30,640 nucleotides of DNA from a virus: the IMG/VR virus record IMGVR_UViG_3300032516_000117, positions 1 through 30,640 of that record; one strand, written 5' to 3'. Of this stretch, positions 14,294-21,989 are shown piece by piece. Position 1 is the stretch's first letter. The number at the start of each line of letters is the position of its first letter. A program made the position numbers and the translations under genes. The notes beneath the pieces were generated by a model. It searched no databases and was not told the DNA's origin. It was given only the letters and a program-made list of their open reading frames with translations.

Positions 14294-14664
14294 GCAAAGA
14301 AAAAGTTTTTATTATTGTATCGCACAAGAATAGCCTTAAGAAGGATCCTAAGACAGGTAAGGGTCTTAAGGATCAATGGGAAGTTGCAGAATCTGTAGAA
14401 TTTGTAAACCAAGTTAGAGATAGACATATTTCTGTAGGTAGTGCTATTGGCGATTACATCAATAGAAAAATGATTACCGGTTCGCGATATGGTATAACCG
14501 AATACGATAAATTTGAAGAGTATGTCCGCACAAAATATAAGAAGCAAATGGATGAATTAGATGCTGCTTATCGTGAAGTTCAAATTCAACCAGAGGAAAG
14601 CCCCGAAGTCTTTGTCGACCAATTCGGCAATATAAGAGCCAAGACTGTTTTTGACGTAGCATGA
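14290..14664 (+). CDS. Conserved hypothetical phage protein (124 aa)
   Basis: This 124-aa protein is coupled to both neighbours by ATGA overlaps. Conserved-looking segments are KVFIIVSHKNSLKKD near the start and VGSAIGDYINRKM near residue 50, followed by a charged helix (KFEEYVRTKYKKQMDELDAA). I recall similar unnamed proteins in phages of proteobacteria. No function can be assigned. Confidence 0.8.
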   Translation: MSKEKVFIIVSHKNSLKKDPKTGKGLKDQWEVAESVEFVNQVRDRHISVGSAIGDYINRKMITGSRYGITEYDKFEEYVRTKYKKQMDELDAAYREVQIQPEESPEVFVDQFGNIRAKTVFDVA

Positions 14665-15266
14665 AGCCTAAAATAATATTAACCGATGCCGATGGTGTAT
14701 TAGTTTGGTGGTTTGGCGGATTTGAAAAGTTTATGGCCGATAAGGGCCATAAATTAATCCCTGGCACAGATCAACATTATTCAATGAGTGCTCGTTATGA
14801 TATAAATGATGACCAGGCGTATCAGCTAATCAACGAATACAACGAGAGTCCATATATTGCTGATTTAGAACCATATGAAGATGCTGCTGAGTATGTTAAA
14901 AAATTAGCCGGTCATGGATTTAAATTTGTCTGTATTACTAGTCTGAGTGCTAATCCGACTGCCAAGAAACATAGAAAAGAAAATCTAGAAAAACTATTTG
15001 GAAATATGTTCATTGAACTTATTTGTTTAGAGACAGGGTCCTCGAAAAGAAATGCTCTGTTTCCCTGGGAAGGATCTGATTTATTCTGGATTGAAGATCA
15101 TATCAAGAATGCCGAAGCCGGCTATCAAATGGGTCTTAGAACGGTATTAATTCAACAAGACCATAACGACCATTATGAGACAGAACATTTTGCTATTGTA
15201 GGTCCTAAACATCCGTGGAAAGAAATCTACGAAATGGTTTGCAAGGAATATAATCTAATATCGTGA
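14661..15266 (+). CDS. HAD-superfamily phosphatase
   Basis: This 201-aa protein carries the HAD core: motif I TDADGVL with D9 and D11, motif II in VCITSLSAN near residues 88-96, a Lys-rich segment, and motif IV WIEDHIKNAEAGYQMG near 150-165. Such enzymes remove phosphate through an aspartyl-phosphate intermediate; the substrate may be a nucleotide or a nucleic-acid 3' end. The gene overlaps the following P-loop kinase by four bases, mirroring the kinase and phosphatase halves of T4 polynucleotide kinase as separate genes. A 5'(3')-deoxyribonucleotidase is an equally good reading. It is coupled to the upstream gene by ATGA. Confidence 0.85.
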   Translation: MKPKIILTDADGVLVWWFGGFEKFMADKGHKLIPGTDQHYSMSARYDINDDQAYQLINEYNESPYIADLEPYEDAAEYVKKLAGHGFKFVCITSLSANPTAKKHRKENLEKLFGNMFIELICLETGSSKRNALFPWEGSDLFWIEDHIKNAEAGYQMGLRTVLIQQDHNDHYETEHFAIVGPKHPWKEIYEMVCKEYNLIS

Positions 15267-15712
15267 CACAACGAATTCTTGTTATGGGCCTTCCGGGTGC
15301 CGGAAAGACAACACTTGCAGAAAAGCTTAGGATATATTTTGAGCATTATGAAAAGAAAGTAATCTGGCTAAATGCCGATAGAGTTAGAAAAGAATACAAC
15401 GATTGGGATTTTAGTCACGAAGGTCGAATCAGGCAGAGTCATAGAATGCGCGAACTTGCAGATAAGATTGAATGTGATTTTGTTATTTGTGATTTTGTTG
15501 CGCCATTGGTTGAGATGAGAAATAATTTCAATGCACATTGGACTATTTGGGTAGATACGATTGAAAGGGGGCGGTTCGACAATACAAACAGAGTATTTGT
15601 TCCACCCGATGTATATGATTTCAGGGTGATAGAACAGGATGCCGAAAAATGGGCTACGTTCATAACAAATCATATCCTAAAACTCAGCATGACTAAATTA
15701 GGACTTAAATAG
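15263..15712 (+). CDS. P-loop kinase, adenylylsulfate-kinase-like
   Basis: This 149-aa protein starts with GTG in a GTGA overlap with the HAD gene. It has a Walker A motif (MGLPGAGKTTL, residues 8-18) and a substrate loop VIWLNADRVRKEYND at about 33-47. That is the arrangement of adenylylsulfate kinases (LDGDNVRHGL) and of related nucleotide and polynucleotide kinases. The lid and nucleotide-binding region is short, and the second half (WTIWVDTIERGRF) matches the later beta strand of the fold. Phosphorylation of a small molecule or of a nucleic-acid 5' end is expected; APS is not certain. Context with a HAD phosphatase favours end-processing or nucleotide metabolism. Confidence 0.82.
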   Translation: MTQRILVMGLPGAGKTTLAEKLRIYFEHYEKKVIWLNADRVRKEYNDWDFSHEGRIRQSHRMRELADKIECDFVICDFVAPLVEMRNNFNAHWTIWVDTIERGRFDNTNRVFVPPDVYDFRVIEQDAEKWATFITNHILKLSMTKLGLK

Positions 15713-15733
15713 GTATTAGAATTCCTAATCTTT

Positions 15734-15741
15734 GATAAATA
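15734..15741 (+). promoter_or_regulatory. T4-type late promoter octamer
   Basis: GATAAATA is in the gap after the kinase, 23 bases before the ATG at 15765, with AGAGGA between. Confidence 0.6.
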
Positions 15742-15764
15742 CTGCTACCATAAGAGGAAACGGT

Positions 15765-16094
15765 ATGCAAGTAATGCAGACAATCAAAGAAAATCAATGG
15801 AAAATCTTATTAGGTTCTTCCGGCACTATCATTACGCTAGTGGCAACCCTTTTTACGCTCGATGCACGTTATGCCCATGCCGCAGATGTCGAGAAGGATA
15901 AGCAACAAATTCATTTAGCAGTTAAATCAGCGGTATCTAATCTACGAAAACAGAATCTCGAAGATAAATTATTTGAATTAGATATTAAGAGGGAGCAAGC
16001 ACCTAATCAACGCCTATCTCCTATAGATGCAGCATTAGCAGCAAGATATAAAAGACAATTAGAAGAAATTATACAAAAGAAGGATAATAATTAA
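15765..16094 (+). CDS. Small membrane-anchored protein A of tandem pair
   Basis: I chose ATG 15765, preceded by AGAGGA at 15753-15758; an in-frame TTG at 15732 lies in the promoter. The 109-aa product has one hydrophobic segment near residues 13-32 (ILLGSSGTIITLVATLF), then DARYAHA, then a charged helical tail likely to form a coiled coil. With few charges before the segment, N-in C-out topology is likely, placing the tail in the periplasm. The sequence KIL-x-G-x2-GTII...DARY-x-H is repeated in the next gene. A role in lysis or at the envelope is possible. It is expressed from a late octamer. Confidence 0.78.
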   Translation: MQVMQTIKENQWKILLGSSGTIITLVATLFTLDARYAHAADVEKDKQQIHLAVKSAVSNLRKQNLEDKLFELDIKREQAPNQRLSPIDAALAARYKRQLEEIIQKKDNN

Positions 16095-16286
16095 ATGTTA
16101 GAATTTCTCAAGAATCATTATGGAAAAATCTTAACTGGTACTACCGGAACAATTATTTTTACCGTTGTCGGTATTTTCTTTTCAGATGCAAGATATGTAC
16201 ATCAGACTAAAGAAAAAGAATATAGAGAATCAGTACAGAAACAAATAGATACTATTCAAAAACGTATAGACGAACTTAAAAAATAA
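16095..16286 (+). CDS. Small membrane-anchored protein B of tandem pair
   Basis: The ATG follows the previous stop directly. This 63-aa protein has a hydrophobic segment (ILTGTTGTIIFTVVGIFF) followed by SDARYVHQ and a short charged helix (YRESVQKQIDTIQKRIDELK). It is a shorter paralogue of the upstream gene, so the two arose by tandem duplication. The function is unknown; two single-span proteins with periplasmic coiled coils could act together at the membrane. Confidence 0.78.
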   Translation: MLEFLKNHYGKILTGTTGTIIFTVVGIFFSDARYVHQTKEKEYRESVQKQIDTIQKRIDELKK

Positions 16287-16294
16287 GAACATTA

Positions 16295-16317
16295 AAAAGG
16301 GCCCTTGGGGCCCTTTT
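16295..16317. terminator. Bidirectional rho-independent terminator
   Basis: A perfect 10-bp stem (AAAAGGGCCC / GGGCCCTTTT) with a TTG loop sits between the convergent membrane-protein gene and phoH. A-tract and T-tract flank both sides, so it can work in both directions. Its stem is almost identical to the one at 4873. Confidence 0.88.
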
Positions 16318-16318
16318 G

Positions 16319-17077
16319 TTATTCATCCTCCCCATATACGTCAAGGACTTCCGCTACTAACGGATCTCGTTCAATGTGGCATCTCTGAAATGTACATACT
16401 GCCATCGACCTAGTTTTGTACGAAGCTAGTTTCTCTAAGAAATCTTTTAGACCATTCTTATCAAATCCACGATCATGTTGTTTTAAGTCACCGGTAATAA
16501 CCATACTGCTACCGTCGCCAATACGTGTCAATAACATCTTAGTTTGATCTGGCGTTGCGTTTTGCATTTCATCAGCAATAATATAGGCATACTTGAATGT
16601 GCGGCCGCGCATAAAGCCCAAGGGCGCAATTTCGATGGTGCCCTCATCAAGCATTCTCTTTGTCTCTTGTAGTCCGTAATACTCTTCAAATACATCAAAG
16701 ATCGGGCGTGTCCAAGGTTCCATTTTTGCATTTAAATCTCCCGGTAAAAATCCATGTTTTTCGTCTACACTCACTGCCGGACGTGTTAGGATAATTTTTG
16801 TTACTTCTTGTTCTCTTAATGCCTTAATAGCACGTAAGACCGCAAGTAATGTCTTACCTGTACCTGCAGGACCTACTGCAAATACCATTCTTTTTTCTAG
16901 CAAGGCTTCGATGTATGTTTCTTGTGCCGTATTACGTGGGAGCATTTCTACTCTTTTATAATTACGATTACCAAGCTTGACTACATTTGTGGACTGTGAC
17001 TCATCTACGAAATTTTTTACTTGACGTGATGAACGTGATTGTGGCTGTGCCTTCGCCATTCTGCGATTTTTGCTCAA
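16319..17077 (-). CDS. phoH: PhoH-like ATPase
   Basis: This 252-aa protein is a PhoH-family ATPase with RecA/helicase-like motifs: Walker A VGPAGTGKT, Walker B YIIADEMQNATPDQTKMLL, and GDLKQHD. The family is common in T4-like and marine phages; its role is not settled, though RNA or nucleic-acid handling is suspected. The start I favour is TTG at 17075-17077, because AAGGAG (complement 17085-17090) sits seven bases before it. The first internal ATG at 17059 has no such spacing, and the frame is open to an ATG at 17179 with only a weak site. It is one of two minus-strand genes and converges on the terminator at 16295. The N-terminal 35 residues are basic and Ser/Gln-rich, unlike the core. Confidence 0.93.
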   Translation of the reverse strand: MSKNRRMAKAQPQSRSSRQVKNFVDESQSTNVVKLGNRNYKRVEMLPRNTAQETYIEALLEKRMVFAVGPAGTGKTLLAVLRAIKALREQEVTKIILTRPAVSVDEKHGFLPGDLNAKMEPWTRPIFDVFEEYYGLQETKRMLDEGTIEIAPLGFMRGRTFKYAYIIADEMQNATPDQTKMLLTRIGDGSSMVITGDLKQHDRGFDKNGLKDFLEKLASYKTRSMAVCTFQRCHIERDPLVAEVLDVYGEDE

Positions 17078-17084
17078 GGTTATG

Positions 17085-17090
17085 CTCCTT
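17085..17090 (-). promoter_or_regulatory. Shine-Dalgarno sequence deciding the phoH TTG start
   Basis: The minus strand reads AAGGAG here, seven bases ahead of the TTG at 17077-17075. No equally good site precedes either in-frame ATG. Confidence 0.65.
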
Positions 17091-17259
17091 AGTAGTGGTT
17101 TTTGTGGAGTTAGCGGAATTCTGGGCAGGGAGTGCCCATCCGCGGAAACGTCGATAATAGTACCGAGTGTATTTTGCATACCTATTACTTATGACTTTCT
17201 AAAGGTAGAGGATTGGATTGAGGTGTCTTTTCAAAACTTTCAAAATCTCTCAAGTTATA

Positions 17260-17267
17260 GATAAATA
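17260..17267 (+). promoter_or_regulatory. T4-type late promoter octamer
   Basis: GATAAATA is 19 bases before the ATG at 17286, with AGAGGG as ribosome binding site. The rest of the 208-base gap back to phoH holds no further gene or clear promoter that I can see. Confidence 0.6.
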
Positions 17268-17285
17268 ATCAAAAGAGGGTAACGG

Positions 17286-17858
17286 ATGACAACTGATCTA
17301 GATAGCATCAAGCAGACTTTAGTAGGAATTTCAAAGGGTGATACAATTTTGGACACCTTGTTGGAGTTTGAGCGCACATTAGATAATGCTGAAATCTTTG
17401 CCTATAAGAATTGGATTCTTGGAGAATTGGTAGAAGGTCCGGAGATTGGAAGATACTGGTATAAGACTGTGTGGATGTATCCATACGCAATGATGCCAGA
17501 TCCAGATGCAGGATTGCGTTTAACCAAGCTCGGCGCCAAAGTAAATTTTAGAAAAGGAATCTTCAAGAGACCTGTTAAGGTTAAGGGACCAGAGGATTGG
17601 GTAGATCCACAAAGTAAGAGAGCCAAGATGGTTGACAGCGATGTCTGGCTTGTAACAATAGAATTGCCGATTAAGTATATCAATCGCGGATTGCAGGATT
17701 TAGATGATATCATCCAAAAAGATATTGATGATACAAATGAAGAGATAGCAAGTGCATTCGCGGATGAAGCACCACCAGAACAGGAAGCACCAGAACAGGA
17801 TATTACACCAGACGATATGGGTGGTCCTGGAGAGATGCCACCAGAGGAAGAAGTATGA
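17286..17858 (+). CDS. Conserved hypothetical T4-like phage protein (190 aa)
   Basis: This 190-aa protein begins with an acidic helical region, then IFAYKNWILGELVEGPEIGRYWY and VWMYPYAMMPDPDAG. I recall similar patterns in hypothetical proteins of T4-like phages. The last 35 residues are an acidic, Pro-rich tail (APPEQEAPEQ, GPGEMPPEEE). It is late-promoted and coupled to the next gene by ATGA. A virion-assembly role is inferred from late expression only. Confidence 0.82.
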   Translation: MTTDLDSIKQTLVGISKGDTILDTLLEFERTLDNAEIFAYKNWILGELVEGPEIGRYWYKTVWMYPYAMMPDPDAGLRLTKLGAKVNFRKGIFKRPVKVKGPEDWVDPQSKRAKMVDSDVWLVTIELPIKYINRGLQDLDDIIQKDIDDTNEEIASAFADEAPPEQEAPEQDITPDDMGGPGEMPPEEEV

Positions 17859-18607
17859 GCTTAAAGAATGGCGATCTAGCAGGCACCATCTTGCCAGACG
17901 TTTCGATCGACGAGTTTGAACCTAAGGCCGGTGATGAAAAAGATGTTATTGTTGTAGCCTTCTATCTCAATGATCAAAACCCTGCTGATGACCTAAATAC
18001 ATTCATCCAACGAGGGTTTATCGACACCCTGGATGTTGAAGTAAGTCCCAATACAGATGAAGAAGGGCGCTATCTCGTCTTTGTCGAAATGTCGAGAGAT
18101 GATACCTTCCCTAACAAGTTCCAAGCCTTATTAAAGGACATTGGTAACTTATCTGGTAATATGGATTGGACCGTAAAAACATACCTTGCAGACGACAGAG
18201 CGTTCAAGTTTAATGATCCGGAACTATTCAATTACTTAATTCTTCAACCAGAAGCATATGTACCTAAGGACGAATTTAAAATGCAAGATATGAAAGAAAG
18301 TATCAATCAATTCTTTAAAGAATCCTTGGTGTCAGACTTGACTATAGATGGTAATGTCGTTACACTGACACACAACAGAAGAAAGATCGTCGCGGAAGTT
18401 GTGGATGTGGGCGATTATGATGTTGTGATTGGAAGAAACTTCCTAAGCGAATCTGCTTTTGGAGTTGGCAAGAATCCGCATGAAGCTAATGTATTACAGA
18501 GCATGTTGGGCAATTGCCAAATACTTCCACTCGGAAAATATCTTTGCGTCAGTAGGGACGACAAGGTAATGTTACTTAAAAATACACAACTTAATTACGG
18601 AGTTTGA
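17855..18607 (+). CDS. Conserved hypothetical T4-like phage protein (250 aa)
   Basis: This 250-aa protein starts on an ATGA overlap with its neighbour. It includes [21 protein letters not shown] near the start and a conserved-looking [20 protein letters not shown] near residue 180, ending in [14 protein letters not shown] helical linker ([19 protein letters not shown]) separates two likely domains. No enzyme motif is seen. It precedes IF-1 with only four bases between. Function unknown; probably acts with the 17286 product. Confidence 0.82.
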   Translation: MSLKNGDLAGTILPDVSIDEFEPKAGDEKDVIVVAFYLNDQNPADDLNTFIQRGFIDTLDVEVSPNTDEEGRYLVFVEMSRDDTFPNKFQALLKDIGNLSGNMDWTVKTYLADDRAFKFNDPELFNYLILQPEAYVPKDEFKMQDMKESINQFFKESLVSDLTIDGNVVTLTHNRRKIVAEVVDVGDYDVVIGRNFLSESAFGVGKNPHEANVLQSMLGNCQILPLGKYLCVSRDDKVMLLKNTQLNYGV

Positions 18608-18611
18608 TAAC

Positions 18612-18827
18612 TTGGCTAAAGACGATATGATTGTAACAAAGGGTCGCGTCACAGATGCATCACCCGGAGCCCGATTTAAAGTTAAACTAGAAAGTGGGCA
18701 TATCTTAAATGCAGTTATCAGCGGAAAGATTCGTAAGAATAATATACAAATTCTACTAGACGATATGGTAGAAATCGAAATGAGTCCATACGACTTGACA
18801 CTAGGTAGAATTACCTACCGATTCTAA
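18612..18827 (+). CDS. infA: Translation initiation factor IF-1
   Basis: This 71-aa protein is the S1/OB-fold factor IF-1, which binds the A site of the 30S subunit with IF-2 and IF-3. The TTG start gives [13 protein letters not shown], matching the MAKEDNIEMQG opening of E. coli IF-1 in place and length (72 aa). GGAG at 18599-18602 lies nine bases upstream. Conserved features are [18 protein letters not shown] with [11 protein letters not shown], and PYDLTLGRI near the end. TTG at the start may keep the level low. It stands between a conserved phage gene and dnaJ in the same operon, so a phage-encoded copy could bias initiation toward phage messages. Such factors are rare in phages. Confidence 0.93.
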   Translation: MAKDDMIVTKGRVTDASPGARFKVKLESGHILNAVISGKIRKNNIQILLDDMVEIEMSPYDLTLGRITYRF

Positions 18828-18835
18828 AGAATTAA

Positions 18836-19657
18836 ATGAGCAAACGGGATTACTACGAAATCCTTGGCCTTGCAAAAAATGCATCCGACGACGATATAAA
18901 GAAAGCATATCGTAAGCTCGCGAGCAAATATCATCCAGATAAGGTGCAAGGAGAGGCTGAAAAAGCATCTGTTGAAGTAAAATTCAAAGAGGCTAAAGAA
19001 GCCTATGAGCAACTCAGTGATCCCGAAAAAAGAAAATTGTATGATCACTACGGATTCAATGAACCTAGAAATCCCTTTGCGCACGGTACTCGTGCTACTT
19101 CACAAACATGGAATTTTGAGGATATCGGAGACATGCAACATGTCTTCGAAGAAATCTTTAGAAATAATGCGGCCAGGGGATTTACACAGGCCAGAACTCA
19201 TACCCCAACCATTCTGACTATTTCGTTACAAGATGCATATATAGGCTGTACAATAAAACACGGTGATACCACAATACAGGTACCAAAGGGAATTAGAACA
19301 GGAACTAAGCTATATGTAAATGGTAAGATGTTCCAAATTGATGTCCGACCGGATGCTAAATTCAAACGTGCATTAGACGACTTGATGATTGAAATAAATA
19401 TTACAGCAATCGAGGCTATGTTAGGCATTGAAGCTACGCTCGGGACATTAGATGGGAATAAATTACAATTCACCATCCCTGAAGGAATACAATCTGGACA
19501 AATTGTAAAATTGTCCAAGGTGGGAATGAAAAATCCCGAAACAGGTGCTATTGGAGATCTTCTAGTACGCATAAATATTACTATACCTAAAGATTTACAA
19601 GAGTTTGAAAAGGTCTCCCTCCGGAATCTATCACATAGAGATTCCATTACTATATAA
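18836..19657 (+). CDS. dnaJ: DnaJ/CbpA-like J-domain co-chaperone
   Basis: This 273-aa protein starts with a full J-domain containing HPD at residues 33-35 (YHPDK), which stimulates DnaK ATPase, after [21 protein letters not shown] short linker with FAHGTRAT follows, then two peptide-binding beta domains from about 120 ([14 protein letters not shown]). There is no Cys-rich zinc-finger region, so it is the type II, CbpA-like architecture rather than the classic DnaJ. The gene lies nine bases after infA and eight bases before clpA. With host DnaK it would fold or feed substrates. Because it is directly ahead of clpA, supply of substrates to the protease is plausible. Confidence 0.94.
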   Translation: MSKRDYYEILGLAKNASDDDIKKAYRKLASKYHPDKVQGEAEKASVEVKFKEAKEAYEQLSDPEKRKLYDHYGFNEPRNPFAHGTRATSQTWNFEDIGDMQHVFEEIFRNNAARGFTQARTHTPTILTISLQDAYIGCTIKHGDTTIQVPKGIRTGTKLYVNGKMFQIDVRPDAKFKRALDDLMIEINITAIEAMLGIEATLGTLDGNKLQFTIPEGIQSGQIVKLSKVGMKNPETGAIGDLLVRINITIPKDLQEFEKVSLRNLSHRDSITI

Positions 19658-19665
19658 GGATTACA

Positions 19666-21891
19666 ATGAGTACAAAGAAGGTAGAGAAGATGATTGAACG
19701 TGCGGTGGCAATTGCCAACGATAATAATCACGAATATGTGACACTTGAACATATCCTATTATCGTTGTTGCACGAAAAGGATGTCAATGAACTTATCCTA
19801 TCCATCAATGGTCAGCCAGCTAAAATTAAGGCAGATGTAATCCAGTTTTTAGGCCAACCCGAACTCAAGAAGCCGGATGCCCTAAAGGATGTTCCTGCCA
19901 AAAGAACAGCAGTTCTACAACGCACATTTCAGAGAGCATTGACACAACTTGTATTCAGTGGTCGTAATGAACTTAGTAATGAGGCAGTTCTTCTAAGTAT
20001 CCTAAGTGAGGAAACAAGTCACGCATATTACTTCTTAGGTAAGAACGGTGTTTCCAGAGAGAAGATTATCGCCCAGTTGCGTAAATCTGAAGAAAAAGCA
20101 GCTACGGAAGGCACAGGTGAAACACCACTTGATTTATTTGCTCGCAACCTGAACAAAGAAGCAGCCGATGGAAGTATTGATCCGGTTATCGGACGCGAAC
20201 GCGAAGTTAAGGACACAATCGAAATCTTAGCTCGTCGTAAAAAGAATAACGTAGTCTATGTTGGTGAACCTGGTGTTGGTAAGACTGCACTTGCAGAAGG
20301 GCTTGCACTCAAGATTACAAAGAAAGAAGTTCCAAAGGCCCTACAAGACAAGGTTGTCTATAGTTTGGATTTGGGTGCATTACTTGCCGGGACAAAGTTC
20401 CGCGGTGATTTTGAAGAACGTCTGAAGGGTGTATTAGATCAAGTTAAGAAGCTTGGTAATTGCATTATGTTCATTGATGAGATTCATATGGTTCTTGGTG
20501 CAGGTTCAACAACCGGTAGTCAAATGGATGCTGGTAATTTGTTGAAGCCTATGCTTGCTAAGGGTCAACTCATGTGCGTAGGTGCTACCACATATGATGA
20601 ATTCCATGAACACTTTGAGAAGGATAAAGCCTTACTGCGTCGTTTCCAAAAGTACGACATTGATCAACCATCAGCAGCAGAGACAAAACTCATCCTTGCC
20701 GGTATTGCTTACCAGTATGAAAAATTCCACGGAGTTACATTCGAGGATGGCGCACTTGATATGTGCGTTGATTTAGCTGATCGCTACATGAAACAAAAGT
20801 TCTTCCCTGACAAGGCTATTGATATTATGGACTCAGCAGGTGCTATTGCAAAGCTTCAAGATGAAAAAATAGTAACTATTGACATGGTTCTAAAGCAAGC
20901 GTCCAAGCTTGCCAGAGTACCCGCACAGATGATGAATTTGAAGGAAAATGACGCACTTGCTAACCTTGCTCCACGTGTTAAGAATGTTGTATATGGGCAG
21001 GATCTGGCTATTGACAACTTGGTAGCGTCAATCTTCTTGTCTAAATCGGGATTGCGTAATCCAACCAAACCTATTGGATCTTTCTTATTTACTGGTACAA
21101 CTGGTACAGGAAAGACCTATACCGCTAAGAAGCTTGCTGAAGCACTTGGCGTGAAATTTATACGCTTTGACTTGTCTGAATACATGGAAAAGCATACGGT
21201 ATCCAAGCTGATCGGTGCTCCACCTGGCTATGTTGGCCACGGTGAGGGTAAGATGGGCGAAGGACAACTTATTCAAGCAATTGATACTAATCCAAATGCC
21301 GTATTATTGCTGGACGAAGTTGATAAGGCGCACCCTGATGTTATGACGGTGCTCTTGCAGGTTATGGACGATGGCCGTCTAACTTCCTCTAAGGGCAAGA
21401 CCGTTGACTTCTCAAACGTGATTATCATTATGTCGGCCAATCTGGGATCTGCAGATGCAGAAAAACTTAAGATTGGATTCGGAGATCAGGATAATTCGGG
21501 TGCAGTGGAAAAAGAAATCAAGCGATTCTTTAGTCCAGAATTTAGAAACCGGTTGGATGCAATTGTTAAATTCAACAAGTTAACAATGGTTGAAATGAAC
21601 CTTATTGTTAATGCCGAAGTTGATAAGACAGAAGTATTGCTCGCTCCAAAGAACATTAGTCTAAATGTTACTCAACAGGCTCGCGATTGGCTTGCACAGA
21701 ATGGTTACGATCCTATGATGGGTGCGAGACCGTTTGAGAGATTGTTTGAAACTAAAGTTAAGATGCCACTATCTAAAGAAATCTTATTTGGCAAATTAAT
21801 GAATGGTGGAAGAGTCAATGTTGATATGCTTGGCGATGAAATTAGCGTTACAGTTTTAGATCTAATCGTCGAAGAAACCATAATTCTATAA
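19666..21891 (+). CDS. clpA: ATP-dependent Clp protease ATP-binding subunit ClpA
   Basis: This 741-aa AAA+ unfoldase has an N-terminal Clp repeat domain (residues 1-145), then two ATPase modules. Walker A1 GEPGVGKT is near residues 200-207 with FIDEIHMVLG; Walker A2 GTTGTGKT is near 477-484 with LLLDEVDKAHPDV. There is no ClpB/ClpC middle domain, so it is ClpA-type (E. coli ClpA 758 aa). At residues 603-605 it has IGF, in KIGFGDQDN, at the same place as the IGL loop of E. coli ClpA that docks on ClpP. The same phage encodes ClpP at 3184. The arginine-rich SPEFRNRLDAIV segment follows the loop. It begins eight bases after dnaJ and ends at a terminator, so infA, dnaJ and clpA form one operon. 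Confidence 0.96.
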   Translation: MSTKKVEKMIERAVAIANDNNHEYVTLEHILLSLLHEKDVNELILSINGQPAKIKADVIQFLGQPELKKPDALKDVPAKRTAVLQRTFQRALTQLVFSGRNELSNEAVLLSILSEETSHAYYFLGKNGVSREKIIAQLRKSEEKAATEGTGETPLDLFARNLNKEAADGSIDPVIGREREVKDTIEILARRKKNNVVYVGEPGVGKTALAEGLALKITKKEVPKALQDKVVYSLDLGALLAGTKFRGDFEERLKGVLDQVKKLGNCIMFIDEIHMVLGAGSTTGSQMDAGNLLKPMLAKGQLMCVGATTYDEFHEHFEKDKALLRRFQKYDIDQPSAAETKLILAGIAYQYEKFHGVTFEDGALDMCVDLADRYMKQKFFPDKAIDIMDSAGAIAKLQDEKIVTIDMVLKQASKLARVPAQMMNLKENDALANLAPRVKNVVYGQDLAIDNLVASIFLSKSGLRNPTKPIGSFLFTGTTGTGKTYTAKKLAEALGVKFIRFDLSEYMEKHTVSKLIGAPPGYVGHGEGKMGEGQLIQAIDTNPNAVLLLDEVDKAHPDVMTVLLQVMDDGRLTSSKGKTVDFSNVIIIMSANLGSADAEKLKIGFGDQDNSGAVEKEIKRFFSPEFRNRLDAIVKFNKLTMVEMNLIVNAEVDKTEVLLAPKNISLNVTQQARDWLAQNGYDPMMGARPFERLFETKVKMPLSKEILFGKLMNGGRVNVDMLGDEISVTVLDLIVEETIIL

Positions 21892-21906
21892 GTAATTTAT
21901 AGCACT

Positions 21907-21937
21907 ATAAGGAAAGGTCCATTGGACCTTTCCTTAT
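21907..21937 (+). terminator. Hairpin terminator after clpA
   Basis: A perfect 14-bp inverted repeat (ATAAGGAAAGGTCC and its complement) surrounds a 3-base ATT spacer. No long T-run follows, so efficiency is uncertain. It closes the infA-dnaJ-clpA unit. Confidence 0.75.
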
Positions 21938-21956
21938 GACTTAATGTTTCATATTG

Positions 21957-21964
21957 GATAAATA
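21957..21964 (+). promoter_or_regulatory. T4-type late promoter octamer
   Basis: GATAAATA sits 26 bases before the fibre ATG at 21990. AAGGAG at 21976-21981 is the ribosome binding site. Confidence 0.65.
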
Positions 21965-21989
21965 TGATTAACATTAAGGAGCTAATTCC

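Noticed and set aside
15715-15729. Short inverted repeat ATTAG/CTAAT after the kinase gene
   Set aside because: Only five base pairs with no T-run; too weak to call a terminator.
19393-19577. AATAAATA (19393-19400) and CATAAATA (19570-19577) inside dnaJ
   Set aside because: They lie within coding sequence. The second could help clpA at 19666, but it is 88 bases upstream, unlike the 19-27 bases typical here, so it was not listed as a promoter.
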